The notes under the pieces: generated by a model
The model's input: only the letters and a program-made list of their open reading frames with translations
Database searches by the model: none
Told to the model about the DNA's origin: nothing
Shown here: one piece after another, positions 17,366-26,622 of the stretch
Numbering within the stretch: position 1 is the stretch's first letter
Layout of the letters: each line of letters begins with the position of its first letter
From: Candidatus Cloacimonadota bacterium
GTDB lineage: Bacteria; Muiribacteriota; UBA6191
Direction of reading: 5' to 3'
Assembly: GCA_023954715.1 (NCBI GenBank)
Contig: JAGSHD010000003.1
Span: 62,001 to 126,000, forward strand
DNA length: 64,000 nt
Position numbers and translations under genes: made by a program

Positions 17366-17989
17366 ATGCAGTATATTATTTTGTTAACGTTTTGTGCTTC
17401 ATTATCTGTGATCTGGATTTCAATAGCTTCCGTTTTTACTAAGCATACTGCGACTGTTATACCTCTATTTCTTATGTTTTCAGTTCCAGCATTTCTTTCT
17501 TTAAAGAAGTACTTAACTTACGAGTCGTGTATACCAAAGATAAGAATGGTCTTATCCACTTATATGTATGCTTCACTATTTTGTGTATTTTTGGGGATGT
17601 TTGCACTCATGTCTAATAAACCTGGCAATGATAGAATTCTAGATATAGCCTACTTCTCAGGTTTTTCAATTAATTTGCTTTTAAGCTTGTTCTTTAAAAA
17701 GAAATATCGTACGGCTCTAACTCTTGAGCAAAGTCACTCTACTTTGATGCTCACAAGTAAATCGCAGACTGAGATTGATAAAACTGTTATACAAATCGCA
17801 AGAAATTTCGAGGGTAATTTGACTCCTATTGAGTTAACAGAATACTCAGAGTTTTCTTTAGAAGACAGCAGTAAAATTTTAGAAGACATGTATGATCGAG
17901 GTTTTTTGGACATATCAGTAGATGATAATGGTGTAATCATCTACAATTTGAAGTCAATTCAAAATAATGTCAAAAGCCTTACGGATTAG
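17366..17989 (+). CDS. Membrane protein with cytoplasmic C-terminal domain
   Basis: I start at ATG 17366, where the hydrophobic region begins; an earlier in-frame start at 17303 adds an unlikely N-terminus. The product, about 207 residues, has four hydrophobic segments in its first 130 residues, with a short basic loop (FFKKKYR). A soluble C-terminal domain follows, whose helix pattern (NLTPIELTEYSEFSLEDSSKILEDMYDRGFLDI) resembles a winged helix. I recognise no family. A membrane-tethered regulator is possible but unproven. Confidence 0.5.
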   Translation: MQYIILLTFCASLSVIWISIASVFTKHTATVIPLFLMFSVPAFLSLKKYLTYESCIPKIRMVLSTYMYASLFCVFLGMFALMSNKPGNDRILDIAYFSGFSINLLLSLFFKKKYRTALTLEQSHSTLMLTSKSQTEIDKTVIQIARNFEGNLTPIELTEYSEFSLEDSSKILEDMYDRGFLDISVDDNGVIIYNLKSIQNNVKSLTD

Positions 17990-18026
17990 ACTCTCGATGT
18001 TTCAAATATCTAGCACTATATAAAAT

Positions 18027-18437
18027 CTATTTAGATGGTGGAATAGAAAATGTGCAGGTTACATGAGCAACAGGTTCTGTATCACCTTCAGAATATAAAG
18101 AAACTGTCCCGTACGCTAATCTAGAGCCTACTTTCATGATCTCAGCATGAGCCAAAATGTCTACAGCTTTGGGTTTGCGTAAAAAGTTACAATTTAGATT
18201 TGTTGTAACTAAGTCTATTTTTTTACCCGTTAAAGATTGAATAGCAATAAAAATACTAAAGTCAGCTACAGACATCATGGCTGGACCACTAATTGTACCG
18301 CCAGGTCTGAGGGTGTGTTTTCTAATAGGAAGTCGTAATATTGCGGTCCCTTTAGATATTTCTTCAATGGTTATTCCAAATTCACCAACTAGGGGGAATA
18401 GGCTTAGATCTATGTCATCAATTACGATTTTTGGCAT
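18027..18437 (-). CDS. PaaI-family hotdog thioesterase
   Basis: This 136-residue protein has the hotdog-fold thioesterase pattern. RPGGTISGPAMMSVADFSIFIAI is the signature helix region with the expected acidic residue (AD-F), followed by LVTTNLNCNFLRKP and a C-terminal strand run. Members hydrolyse acyl-CoA or aryl-CoA thioesters in the cytoplasm. It is a single gene, convergent with the membrane protein. The substrate cannot be predicted. Confidence 0.7.
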   Translation of the reverse strand: MPKIVIDDIDLSLFPLVGEFGITIEEISKGTAILRLPIRKHTLRPGGTISGPAMMSVADFSIFIAIQSLTGKKIDLVTTNLNCNFLRKPKAVDILAHAEIMKVGSRLAYGTVSLYSEGDTEPVAHVTCTFSIPPSK

Positions 18438-18475
18438 ATAAGTACTTTACTCACAAAATAAAATAGAAAAGGATT

Positions 18476-18503
18476 AAAAAAAAAACCTGCGCAAAGTGGC
18501 AGG
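18476..18503 (-). terminator. Intrinsic terminator of the phospholipase D-like gene
   Basis: On the minus strand, just past the stop of the phospholipase D-like gene, CCTGC pairs with GCAGG around an 8-nt loop and is followed by ten T residues. This is a classic intrinsic terminator. Confidence 0.7.
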
Positions 18504-18527
18504 CTTTCAAAATTATTTAAAATTTAA

Positions 18528-19877
18528 TTAGAAGATTCGGTCAGAAAACCAAGCAATAACTTTTCTTCCAAGTCCCACATGAGGAGCTGGCTTAGAATGG
18601 TTTTTCCAGTCATTTTCAAACATTGCCTTAAAGTCTTCAACGATTTGTCCTTTGAAAAACCCAAACATTTCGAAGTTTGAGTTGAAAGCACCACTTGTGA
18701 AATTTGTACTTCCTATTCCAAGAATTTTACCATCTACGATAGACATTTTCATGTGTAATTCTGCACCAGCACCGACTTTATAATGTCTCCAAGCTACATC
18801 CAACTCAGGGTGTCTCTTTTTTAGCTCTTCAAACACTGCAATTGCCTTATTGTTTGGGCCACCATGCCAATCTCGGTAATAGAGATGCTCAGCAGGATCT
18901 AATAATAATCTAATTTTAACTCCTCTAAGAGCAGCTTTAGCAAGGGTTTCAAGAATATCTGTATCGTTTAACAATAGTTGCTCAATAACAATACTTTCTT
19001 TAGCGTTATCAAACATTTTAGTTAACTCAGGTCGAGTGTTTTTTACATAAGCAGAAGTTAAGGTAACTCTACCATCATTAATTGAATATTCATCTCTTTG
19101 GGCATATTCGTTCATAGCTTCTGTTGCAGTAGCTTCATCATACTGCATCATATCAGCCATTGGCTTTCCGTATCCCATTAACCAATTGTTAACAAAAGAC
19201 TTTTCAAGCTCTTCAACCATAGGACCAACGACATGAACCATAGCATCTCTGTTTTTAGCAGTTGTAGTAGCGAAATTCATTCCGCCGATCATAGCTTCAA
19301 CACCATCAGTGATAATTAGCTTGTCATGATCAATTCGTACAGGAACGTTTGCATCAATAAACCAGAAGTCTGCGTGAACTACAGGGATTCCTACTTCTTT
19401 AGCTTTACTAATTGTTTGTAAATACGGAGGCTTTTCGATTGGCTCTCCTCTTTCTTCGGCCTCAGCAAGCATCGTCACGGTTTTTGCTCTAGCTTTTTCA
19501 GCATCTTCGTAAGACTGCTTAGTTTTAGATAGTACAAAATAGACTGCTACACCTTCGTCCATCTTTTGTTTAGCAACTTCAATAACATCGTCACCGATTT
19601 TTCCACCAAACAAATACATATTAAAAAGAATAGACTTTTTAGCTCTTCGCATCATATCCAACGCATTTGGGTAAACTTGATCTTGATCTTCAAGTTTTTT
19701 TACAGCACATGCTTTGTATTGATAATCCAAGGTTTGCAATGTTGGTTGAATATGCTTTTTGTAATATGACCTTTTACTAATCATAAAACTAGGTTTGTCG
19801 ATCATATATGATGAGTCGGCACAAAAACCTACGCTAAGACCTAATCCTAGTAGTCCTGCAAATAAGAGTTTTTTCAT
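18528..19877 (-). CDS. Secreted phospholipase D-like protein
   Basis: I choose ATG 19877, because the in-frame GTG at 19889 would consume the ribosome-binding site GGAGAAA. The product, about 449 residues, has a signal peptide (MKKLLFAGLLGLGLSVGFCA) and two HKD catalytic motifs: HDKLIITD with GGMNF near residue 196, and HMKMSIVD with GSTNF near 384. PLD-superfamily enzymes form a phosphohistidine intermediate on phosphodiesters of lipids, cardiolipin or nucleic acids. The signal peptide puts it in the periplasm or outside the cell. The substrate is unknown. Confidence 0.82.
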   Translation of the reverse strand: MKKLLFAGLLGLGLSVGFCADSSYMIDKPSFMISKRSYYKKHIQPTLQTLDYQYKACAVKKLEDQDQVYPNALDMMRRAKKSILFNMYLFGGKIGDDVIEVAKQKMDEGVAVYFVLSKTKQSYEDAEKARAKTVTMLAEAEERGEPIEKPPYLQTISKAKEVGIPVVHADFWFIDANVPVRIDHDKLIITDGVEAMIGGMNFATTTAKNRDAMVHVVGPMVEELEKSFVNNWLMGYGKPMADMMQYDEATATEAMNEYAQRDEYSINDGRVTLTSAYVKNTRPELTKMFDNAKESIVIEQLLLNDTDILETLAKAALRGVKIRLLLDPAEHLYYRDWHGGPNNKAIAVFEELKKRHPELDVAWRHYKVGAGAELHMKMSIVDGKILGIGSTNFTSGAFNSNFEMFGFFKGQIVEDFKAMFENDWKNHSKPAPHVGLGRKVIAWFSDRIF

Positions 19878-20063
19878 TTTTTTCTCCACTTAGAAAATGT
19901 TTTGGATTGATTTAAAATCCTGTTATATATAATTAATGTTTAAAATTAAGTTATATTCATACATATAATATGCTGTATGAATCCAATAATGTTACGACAC
20001 AAATAGACTTTTGTTACACTAAATGTAAAATAAATTACTTATTTTTATAGCTAGTGCGTAGTG

Positions 20064-21371
20064 TTAACCTCTATTTTTTAAAAACTGTTGTAAATACTCG
20101 TAAGGTTTTGTTAACTCACCCTTATATAATATGGTGGCACGTTGGATTTCAGGAGCAAATCCACAATCCTCAATTGGTTTAGAAAAATCAGAATTAGCTA
20201 TACTTTCCCAAAAAGGGTACATGGCGTTTCCGAAGTCTCTAGAGGCATCTGAACTAAACTCACAAGGCAGATTGTCCACAGCTAATACTGTAACACCATC
20301 GGTATCCCATCCATCGGGAGTTTCTTTGGTAATTGGATGGTATGTATAACAAGGGTTACCTGGGTCACTAGGCTTAGTAGTACATTGCATTGATCCATTA
20401 ATATCACAAGTTACATCACCTAAAACTAATGGGCAGTTACCATTTTTAAAAGCTGTTTCAAACATATCTTGAGTAATAAATACAGGATTTTCAGGTGTCC
20501 AAAAGATTGCATTTAAAATTAAATTGAACTTATCGTAATATTTTTCGAAATTGGACTCGTAGAGTGAAGGATTAGAAAAGTACTCTTCTCGGTGATAGGC
20601 AGTACCATCTTTCTTTTTGACCATATGTCTTGGACCGAATGTAACTAAATGGATTTCGTGATCATCTAGTTGATCTTCGTTAGCTAAAAACTCCATTGGA
20701 GTATATCGACGAATCGGTAAGCAGTCTAAAATATATTGCATACCAGCAGATACTTTTCCTTCTCCCAATAGTGCAACTACTAAGGGTTCTCCGCTGTCAG
20801 AAAAACCAGTTTTTGCAATCTCCCAACCAATTTGTCTGAGATGGGTACGACACTTTTCGATATCGGAGTAGGACAAGGATTGTTTAAAGTCTTCAAACTT
20901 ATTGGATACCCCTTGTGATTTTAGTTTTTGTCCAAGTATCCAAAGAGAGTCGACACAACCAACCACACCCGCATGATATCCAAAAGCCACAAGACGTAAT
21001 TGATCTTGATCTGTGATCTTTTCATAGTCTATGAGAGTTGATTTAGCATCAATAATTTTTTCTAACATGGGCATATTTTCGGTTTGCCCTTTGATTGTAT
21101 GAGAAAAGAAGAGATAGGTCTTACTTTTGTCAGATATCAACTCTACCGGTATTTCTTTTACACCCACGACAATCTCTTGACCACTGATATCTTTGACAAG
21201 AGTAGCGCCAATATCTATATACTCTTGATCATCAAAGCATCGTTTTGATGAGGATTCAAAATGAAGATGAATCCCAAGATCAGCAATCAAGTTTTTAGCA
21301 TGAGTTGGAGTAATAGAAGATCTACCTTCCCATTGGTTTTTTTGTTCAGCTCGAATAACAAATGACTTCAT
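20064..21371 (-). CDS. Lysine-ketoglutarate reductase (saccharopine-forming) domain protein
   Basis: The 435-residue protein matches the N-terminal half of alpha-aminoadipic semialdehyde synthase. It has an AlaDH/PNT-type N-terminus (FVIRAEQKNQWEGRSSITP, with the usual E-x-x-WE-R pattern), a central nucleotide-binding region (VVALLGEGKVSAGMQYIL near residue 205) and GPRHMVKKKDGT. The saccharopine dehydrogenase half is absent. It would condense lysine with 2-oxoglutarate using NADPH. It is the third gene after thrS and hldD, with a 16-bp gap. Confidence 0.7.
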   Translation of the reverse strand: MKSFVIRAEQKNQWEGRSSITPTHAKNLIADLGIHLHFESSSKRCFDDQEYIDIGATLVKDISGQEIVVGVKEIPVELISDKSKTYLFFSHTIKGQTENMPMLEKIIDAKSTLIDYEKITDQDQLRLVAFGYHAGVVGCVDSLWILGQKLKSQGVSNKFEDFKQSLSYSDIEKCRTHLRQIGWEIAKTGFSDSGEPLVVALLGEGKVSAGMQYILDCLPIRRYTPMEFLANEDQLDDHEIHLVTFGPRHMVKKKDGTAYHREEYFSNPSLYESNFEKYYDKFNLILNAIFWTPENPVFITQDMFETAFKNGNCPLVLGDVTCDINGSMQCTTKPSDPGNPCYTYHPITKETPDGWDTDGVTVLAVDNLPCEFSSDASRDFGNAMYPFWESIANSDFSKPIEDCGFAPEIQRATILYKGELTKPYEYLQQFLKNRG

Positions 21372-21387
21372 GAAAATCCTTTATGGT

Positions 21388-22350
21388 TTAGTCTAGGTGT
21401 TTGTTTGGTTTTAAGTAGTTTAGAACATAATCATGGACCGCATCGCTTAATGGAGTAACTACTTCAGATAATCCACTTTTTAAATATTTGGACATATCCG
21501 CTTGTGTAAAATACTGATACTTGCCTTGTAACTCTACAGGCATATCAATAAATTTAATGTTTTTTTCAAGATTTAATGCTGAAAATATAGGACTAATCAA
21601 ATCAATCCAGGTATGTGCAGTAGAGGATCCTACATTAAAAAGTCCAGCAATTTTAGGGTTATCCCAAAATTGTAAGATCATTGCTGTAACGTCTTTAACG
21701 TAAACAAAATCTCTTTTTTGCTTTCCATCTTCGTAGTTTGGGTGATGTGATTTAAAAAGTGAAACGGATCCATCAGTTTGGATTTGTTGAAATGCCTTGG
21801 CTACCATAGATTTCATTGATCCCTTATGATTTTCATTGGGACCCCACACGTTAAAAAATTTTAAGCCTATAGCACTATTGTCCAAATGATGTTTTTGCAT
21901 CCATTGATCAAAAACATGTTTAGAATAACCATACATATTAAGCGGTTTTAGTTTGGATAAATCGGCCTCATCAGAATAACCTAAGTCTCCATCACCATAA
22001 GTAGCAGCTGAAGAAGCATAGATAAAGCGGATATTATTTTGATGTGCGTAGATAGCAAGAGATTTAGAGTACTCATAGTTGTTATCCATAAGATAGTTTG
22101 CATCTAGCTCTGTTGTTGAAGAGCAAGCACCTAAGTGAAAAATAACTTCAACTTCTAGATGATCTTCAAGAAGTAAATCTAGAAAATCATCTTTATGTAT
22201 AAAGTCGATATAATCTAATCCTACTAAGTTTTTCCACTTTTCAGAAGATCCTAAATTATCAACAATAAGAATATCGCTTCGCCCTCGTTTGTTAAGATCC
22301 CAAACAAGAGCGCTTCCAATAAATCCAGCTCCACCGGTAACTATGATCAT
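21388..22350 (-). CDS. hldD: ADP-L-glycero-D-manno-heptose 6-epimerase
   Basis: This 320-residue extended short-chain dehydrogenase has the N-terminal nucleotide fold MIIVTGGAGFIGS, the HldD-typical DNLGSSEKWKNLVGL, the catalytic Ser/Tyr/Lys set (YASSAATYG and YGYSKHVFD) and LKFFNVWGPNE. It makes ADP-L-glycero-D-manno-heptose for the lipopolysaccharide inner core, which shows a Gram-negative envelope. It lies one base after thrS and is presumably co-transcribed with it. Confidence 0.92.
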   Translation of the reverse strand: MIIVTGGAGFIGSALVWDLNKRGRSDILIVDNLGSSEKWKNLVGLDYIDFIHKDDFLDLLLEDHLEVEVIFHLGACSSTTELDANYLMDNNYEYSKSLAIYAHQNNIRFIYASSAATYGDGDLGYSDEADLSKLKPLNMYGYSKHVFDQWMQKHHLDNSAIGLKFFNVWGPNENHKGSMKSMVAKAFQQIQTDGSVSLFKSHHPNYEDGKQKRDFVYVKDVTAMILQFWDNPKIAGLFNVGSSTAHTWIDLISPIFSALNLEKNIKFIDMPVELQGKYQYFTQADMSKYLKSGLSEVVTPLSDAVHDYVLNYLKPNKHLD

Positions 22351-22351
22351 A

Positions 22352-24145
22352 TTATACCTCTAATAGCTCCACGTCTTCGTAGTTATCCATTTTACGAGTT
22401 GATACTGTATCTTTTAATGTCGATAAAAAAGAGTCTACAGAAACAGTCTTTTGTACTTTAGTACAATATCTTCGCCAAGTAACTGTTTTATTAGATCTTT
22501 CATCCTCTCCCAAAATTAACATATTAGGAGTTTTTGTAGTGACTGCTTTTCTAACTTTTTTAGAGAAAGAGTCGTTAGAAGTATCAATTTCTACACGGAA
22601 ACCATTTTCAAAAAAGAGTTGCTCTAGCTCTTTGGCATAATCCATGAATACATCGGCAACAGGAATCAGTTTAACTTGAACAGGGGACATCCAAGTAGGA
22701 AAAGCACCACCATAATGCTCAATCATAAATGCCAAGAATCTCTCATGAGTACCAAGTGGCGCTCTGTGAACGATATAAGGTTGATGATATTGTCCGTCTT
22801 CTCCTGTATATTTTAAATCGAAGCGGTCGGCAATACCAAAATCTAATTGGTTGGTTGAAGCTGTTTCTTCTCTACCAATGACGTTTTTTATTTGAAAGTC
22901 AACTTTAGGGCCGTAAAAAGCAGCTTCGCCTTCTTCTGCTTTGTATTCAATGTTTAACTCTTCTAGGCACTCTTTGATCAAAGTTTCAGTGAAAGCCCAG
23001 CCTTCTGGATCATCAATAAATTTACCTTTGTCTTGTGAATGTAATGAAAGTCTTACCCAATAATCAGTAATACGAAATTTTTCATAGTAATTTTTGTGCA
23101 TTAAAAGAACATTTTTGAACTCTTCTCTTACTTGCTCTTTTGTACAGTAAATATGAGCATCATTCATAGATAAAGCTCTTACTCTTAACAATCCTGTTAG
23201 AGATCCGGAGCTTTCGTAGCGATAACAAGAACCATACTCAGCAAATCGAGCAGGTAGGTCTTTATATGATTTAGGTTTAGATGAAAAGACCTTATGATGG
23301 TGAGGACAATTCATAGGTTTGAGATAGTAGTTTTCGCCATCAATATCAATAGGAGAGTACATCGTGTCTTTATAATATGGCAGATGTCCAGAGCGATAAT
23401 AAAGATCTTCTTTTGTAATATGAGGAGTAGCGATACGTTTATATCCAGCTTTAAACTCAATCTCTTTGGCGTAGTTTTCTAGCTCGTCTCTAAGGATTGT
23501 ACCGTTTGGTAACCAAAGAGGAAGTCCAGCTCCGATCTCTTCATCAATAACATATAAGTCTAGCTCTTTACCAAGCTTTCGGTGATCTCTTTGTTGAGCC
23601 AGTTTACGCTCTTTTATGAATTGATTGAGTTTTTCATTGTTTTCAAAACATAATGCATAAATTCGAGTTAACATCTCGTTGTTGGAGTCTCCCTTCCAGT
23701 AGGAACCTGCTACACTGTCTAACTGAAAACATCCTGCAGGAATCTCACGGGAGGCTTTTACATGGGGACCTTCGCACAAATCAACAAACTTACCACTTTT
23801 ATAGAAAGACAATTGTATATCTTGGTCGGATAGAAACTGCGCATGCTGGGCTTTTAAAACTTGATTACTGTCTTTAAGAAATGTTTGTGCTTCTTCTGCG
23901 CTCATTTCGTAGGACTCAAAACTTTGATTGGTTTTGATAATATGTTTCATCTTTTTTTCAATCTTTTTAAGGCACTCTGGATCAAATGCTTCTTTGAATT
24001 TGAAGTCATAATAAAAGCCAGTTGAGATAGGTGGGCCAAAACCAAGCTCTACATCAGGATATAAGTCTTGAACAGCTTGAGCCATAATGTGGGCTAATGA
24101 GTGTCGTATTTTGTATAAATTTGTGTCTTTTTCATTGGAACACAT
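22352..24145 (-). CDS. thrS: Threonyl-tRNA synthetase lacking the TGS domain
   Basis: The 597-residue enzyme starts directly with the editing domain, which has HSLAH near residue 15 and CEGPH near 123, and lacks the roughly 60-residue N-terminal TGS domain. The start is supported by GGAGAT just upstream of ATG 24145. The class II core follows, with zinc ligands in MNCPHHHKVF, LSMNDAHIYC and QPYIVHRAPLGTHERF, and the C-terminal anticodon-binding domain is present. It charges tRNA-Thr. It is the first gene of the thrS-hldD-lysine ketoglutarate reductase operon. Confidence 0.95.
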   Translation of the reverse strand: MCSNEKDTNLYKIRHSLAHIMAQAVQDLYPDVELGFGPPISTGFYYDFKFKEAFDPECLKKIEKKMKHIIKTNQSFESYEMSAEEAQTFLKDSNQVLKAQHAQFLSDQDIQLSFYKSGKFVDLCEGPHVKASREIPAGCFQLDSVAGSYWKGDSNNEMLTRIYALCFENNEKLNQFIKERKLAQQRDHRKLGKELDLYVIDEEIGAGLPLWLPNGTILRDELENYAKEIEFKAGYKRIATPHITKEDLYYRSGHLPYYKDTMYSPIDIDGENYYLKPMNCPHHHKVFSSKPKSYKDLPARFAEYGSCYRYESSGSLTGLLRVRALSMNDAHIYCTKEQVREEFKNVLLMHKNYYEKFRITDYWVRLSLHSQDKGKFIDDPEGWAFTETLIKECLEELNIEYKAEEGEAAFYGPKVDFQIKNVIGREETASTNQLDFGIADRFDLKYTGEDGQYHQPYIVHRAPLGTHERFLAFMIEHYGGAFPTWMSPVQVKLIPVADVFMDYAKELEQLFFENGFRVEIDTSNDSFSKKVRKAVTTKTPNMLILGEDERSNKTVTWRRYCTKVQKTVSVDSFLSTLKDTVSTRKMDNYEDVELLEV

Positions 24146-24257
24146 AAGTATCTCCAGGTTGTATAATAAGGCTTTAGACTCAGTAAAAAATTAATGAATC
24201 TGGTAGCCTAGGCGATCATAAGATTAATAGTCAGTTGCCAAAGTATTTGAAGTAAAT

Positions 24258-24286
24258 TTTATAATAATTTGCTATGGCAATCTCAA
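24258..24286 (-). promoter_or_regulatory. Probable sigma-70-type promoter of thrS
   Basis: Upstream of thrS on the minus strand, TTGAGA (24281-24286) and TATAAA (24258-24263) are separated by exactly 17 bp. This would give a leader of about 105 nt. The rest of the 24146-24464 spacer shows no gene. A weak stem around CCTAGG near 24208 in the leader is too poor to call a regulatory RNA. Confidence 0.5.
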
Positions 24287-24464
24287 GGCTAAGATTCTAT
24301 CTTTTTTCAATCAATTTGTCATGGACATTCTGTAAGAAATTGTAGAAAGAAGCAATTTGTTGGGTTAAATCTTGAAATGTATCAAAATTTTGTTTAGGCT
24401 AATGGTATTCAATAATAATGTGATCCAAATCTATACAATCTGAATATAATGATCGAAGGGAAAA

Positions 24465-25832
24465 ATGCGCAAGATTAGTGAAGTGATTCAAGAATTAAAT
24501 TTACAGGACCAAAGTAAAGACATTCTGCATCGCCTGATGGAGGATGTTCATGTTGGTAAGGTTCAAGAATCTATGATTCATTTATCAGATCATTCTTTAC
24601 AAATTGGGGATAAGGTCTTCAATGTGGATCAATTTCCTGGAGTCTTCATTATGGCAATTGGCCAGGCTGCCCCCATAATGGCAGAGTTTGTGTATCATCA
24701 TTTATTTTTAAAAGGATATAAAAGACCAATTGAAGGATGCATATTTACCAATAGAGTGACTAAAAAAGTCATAAACAACTTAAACTATTATAACAGTCAA
24801 CATTCTCGTACTGATGAACTATCAGAGTCTTCAACTTATAAAGTGATCCAAGAAATGAATGAATACCACAAAAAAGGTTTCCATATCATTGCTTTGTTGT
24901 CTGATGGAGCTAGTGAACTCTTAAATTTACCTGAAACAGGAGTTTCCTTGGTAGATAATATCGAACTAAACGAACATCTGATGTTATCTGGGATCCCTTT
25001 AACTGATATTTTAACTGTAAAAAATCATGTTTCCAAGGTCAAAGCAGGTAAGTTTATAAAACTTCTTCAATCTTATCGGGCATCAATATTTAGAATGTCG
25101 CACGCTATAGATAAAAATGATCTGGATACGGGTATATGTTCGATTGAAGAAAACTCGTATTTAGATGCCTTGAATATTTTAAGAAATGCAGATCTTGTAG
25201 ATAAGGTGCCAAAGTCTATTATTAACACTTTAAAAAATGGTGTAAACAAAAGGATAGTAGATACTTTAAAACAAGCTGAACTAGATAAATTAGATATTTG
25301 TTATTTGACAGTTGATAACATTGAAACAGCACTTAACAACATTCAATTTGTTTTAGAGGCGAATAATGCCCAAGTTTTTATTGATCATAGTGACTTTGCG
25401 CCTACCATGAAAGATGCAGTCGAAGATTGTTTTGAAAATCTGATCTTTACTCAGGTAAAGCCTGATGTGTCTAGTGCTTGTTTTCTTTATCATGGTTTGT
25501 TAAAACTAGATTCAAAAGCTTTAGATGAAAAGGGTAGAAATCAAAGATTTTGCTTACAACTCGGGTACCGAATGATAAAGGCTATGTTTAAAAACTTTGA
25601 ACTGATGGTATTTTGTAGTGATGGTTTTGATGATGAGTCAGGAGCTTCTGGAGCATTTATCAACGAAGCCATGTTTTCTACAGAAGAGGATATCGAATTT
25701 GCTGAAAAATGTTTAGAGGATAATAATTCACATGAATTTTTTAAGCAAAAAAATGGTTTGTTAAACTTTGGTCCCACAGGTGCAGATCCTGAAGATTTAG
25801 TTTTTTTGGTCTGTCAAAGAATTAAAAAGTAG
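24465..25832 (+). CDS. Glycerate 2-kinase (GckA/MOFRL family)
   Basis: The 455-residue protein has the two-part glycerate 2-kinase layout. The N-terminal DUF4147-type domain has FIMAIGQAAPIMAE near residue 61 and SDGASELLNLP near 146. The C-terminal MOFRL domain has FCSDGFDDESGASGAF near 384 and DNNSHEFFKQKNGLLNFGPTGAD near 425. It phosphorylates glycerate to 2-phosphoglycerate, which could serve glyoxylate made by the urate operon if tartronate-semialdehyde enzymes exist elsewhere. The central part is divergent. The ribosome-binding site GAAGGGA precedes ATG 24465, and it appears to lead an operon with the next gene. Confidence 0.75.
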   Translation: MRKISEVIQELNLQDQSKDILHRLMEDVHVGKVQESMIHLSDHSLQIGDKVFNVDQFPGVFIMAIGQAAPIMAEFVYHHLFLKGYKRPIEGCIFTNRVTKKVINNLNYYNSQHSRTDELSESSTYKVIQEMNEYHKKGFHIIALLSDGASELLNLPETGVSLVDNIELNEHLMLSGIPLTDILTVKNHVSKVKAGKFIKLLQSYRASIFRMSHAIDKNDLDTGICSIEENSYLDALNILRNADLVDKVPKSIINTLKNGVNKRIVDTLKQAELDKLDICYLTVDNIETALNNIQFVLEANNAQVFIDHSDFAPTMKDAVEDCFENLIFTQVKPDVSSACFLYHGLLKLDSKALDEKGRNQRFCLQLGYRMIKAMFKNFELMVFCSDGFDDESGASGAFINEAMFSTEEDIEFAEKCLEDNNSHEFFKQKNGLLNFGPTGADPEDLVFLVCQRIKK

Positions 25833-25838
25833 AGATGT

Positions 25839-26564
25839 GTGCAAGATAATTTAACTCAAATATCAGACAATGAAATTGATCAGTCACAATTAGATAGTGT
25901 TTATGAAGGCTTTGTAGATTCGGTTCTTGCTGAAGGTAGTAGTTTAATTATCAATGTAATCTCGAATGATGAGCTAAAAGGTGTTTTTGAGGAACACTAT
26001 GTAATTAGTAAAGAGATTCTCCCAAGAATAACAAAATTGGTAAACACTTGGTCATCTGATTTTGTTTCATTGATTGAAACTCTAACCAGAACAATTAAAG
26101 TCCAAATTGTAGCAGATGGCAACATGGTAGCTCAAGGTCGAGGCTATGACCTTAGAGTATTTTTTGTTGATAAATTAATGCATGAACCACAAGGGACTAT
26201 TCGATTTCGATTGGCACTCATCGAGTCAGATAGTTTTAGTTACTTTAATCACGAAGTAATCGATGAACCACATACAGAGCGGACTGTTGATCTGCTAGAT
26301 CAAGATCAAGTGAGCTCGCTAGTTGCTTCATTGACATATGATACTTCGATTCAAAAAAGCTCCTTATCATCGAATAACACAGCCGTACAAAAACCAAATT
26401 ATACAGATCAAAATTTAAGTTTACTAGAGTTAAAAACTAAAGAGTGCTTGGAGTTACAATCCGAAATCGACAACTTAAAAACTCAGTTGCGCACTCAAGA
26501 TGTGATGTATCAAAAACTAATCACAGAACTAGAAAAATCTAGAGTGAATGAAAAGAATATATAG
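25839..26564 (+). CDS. Hypothetical protein with C-terminal coiled coil
   Basis: The frame starts at GTG 25839, six bases after the glycerate kinase. The 241-residue product is acidic and has no signal peptide or membrane segment. Its middle part (about residues 70-150) looks like a compact alpha/beta domain. The last 50 residues form a heptad-like coiled coil (ELKTKECLELQSEIDNLKTQ). I recognise no family. The spacing suggests co-translation with the kinase. Confidence 0.5.
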   Translation: MQDNLTQISDNEIDQSQLDSVYEGFVDSVLAEGSSLIINVISNDELKGVFEEHYVISKEILPRITKLVNTWSSDFVSLIETLTRTIKVQIVADGNMVAQGRGYDLRVFFVDKLMHEPQGTIRFRLALIESDSFSYFNHEVIDEPHTERTVDLLDQDQVSSLVASLTYDTSIQKSSLSSNNTAVQKPNYTDQNLSLLELKTKECLELQSEIDNLKTQLRTQDVMYQKLITELEKSRVNEKNI

Positions 26565-26622
26565 TTCAAATTTATAGTTTTTAATTGAATCAAAAGCGAC
26601 AAAATCTAAACATTGATGTATA

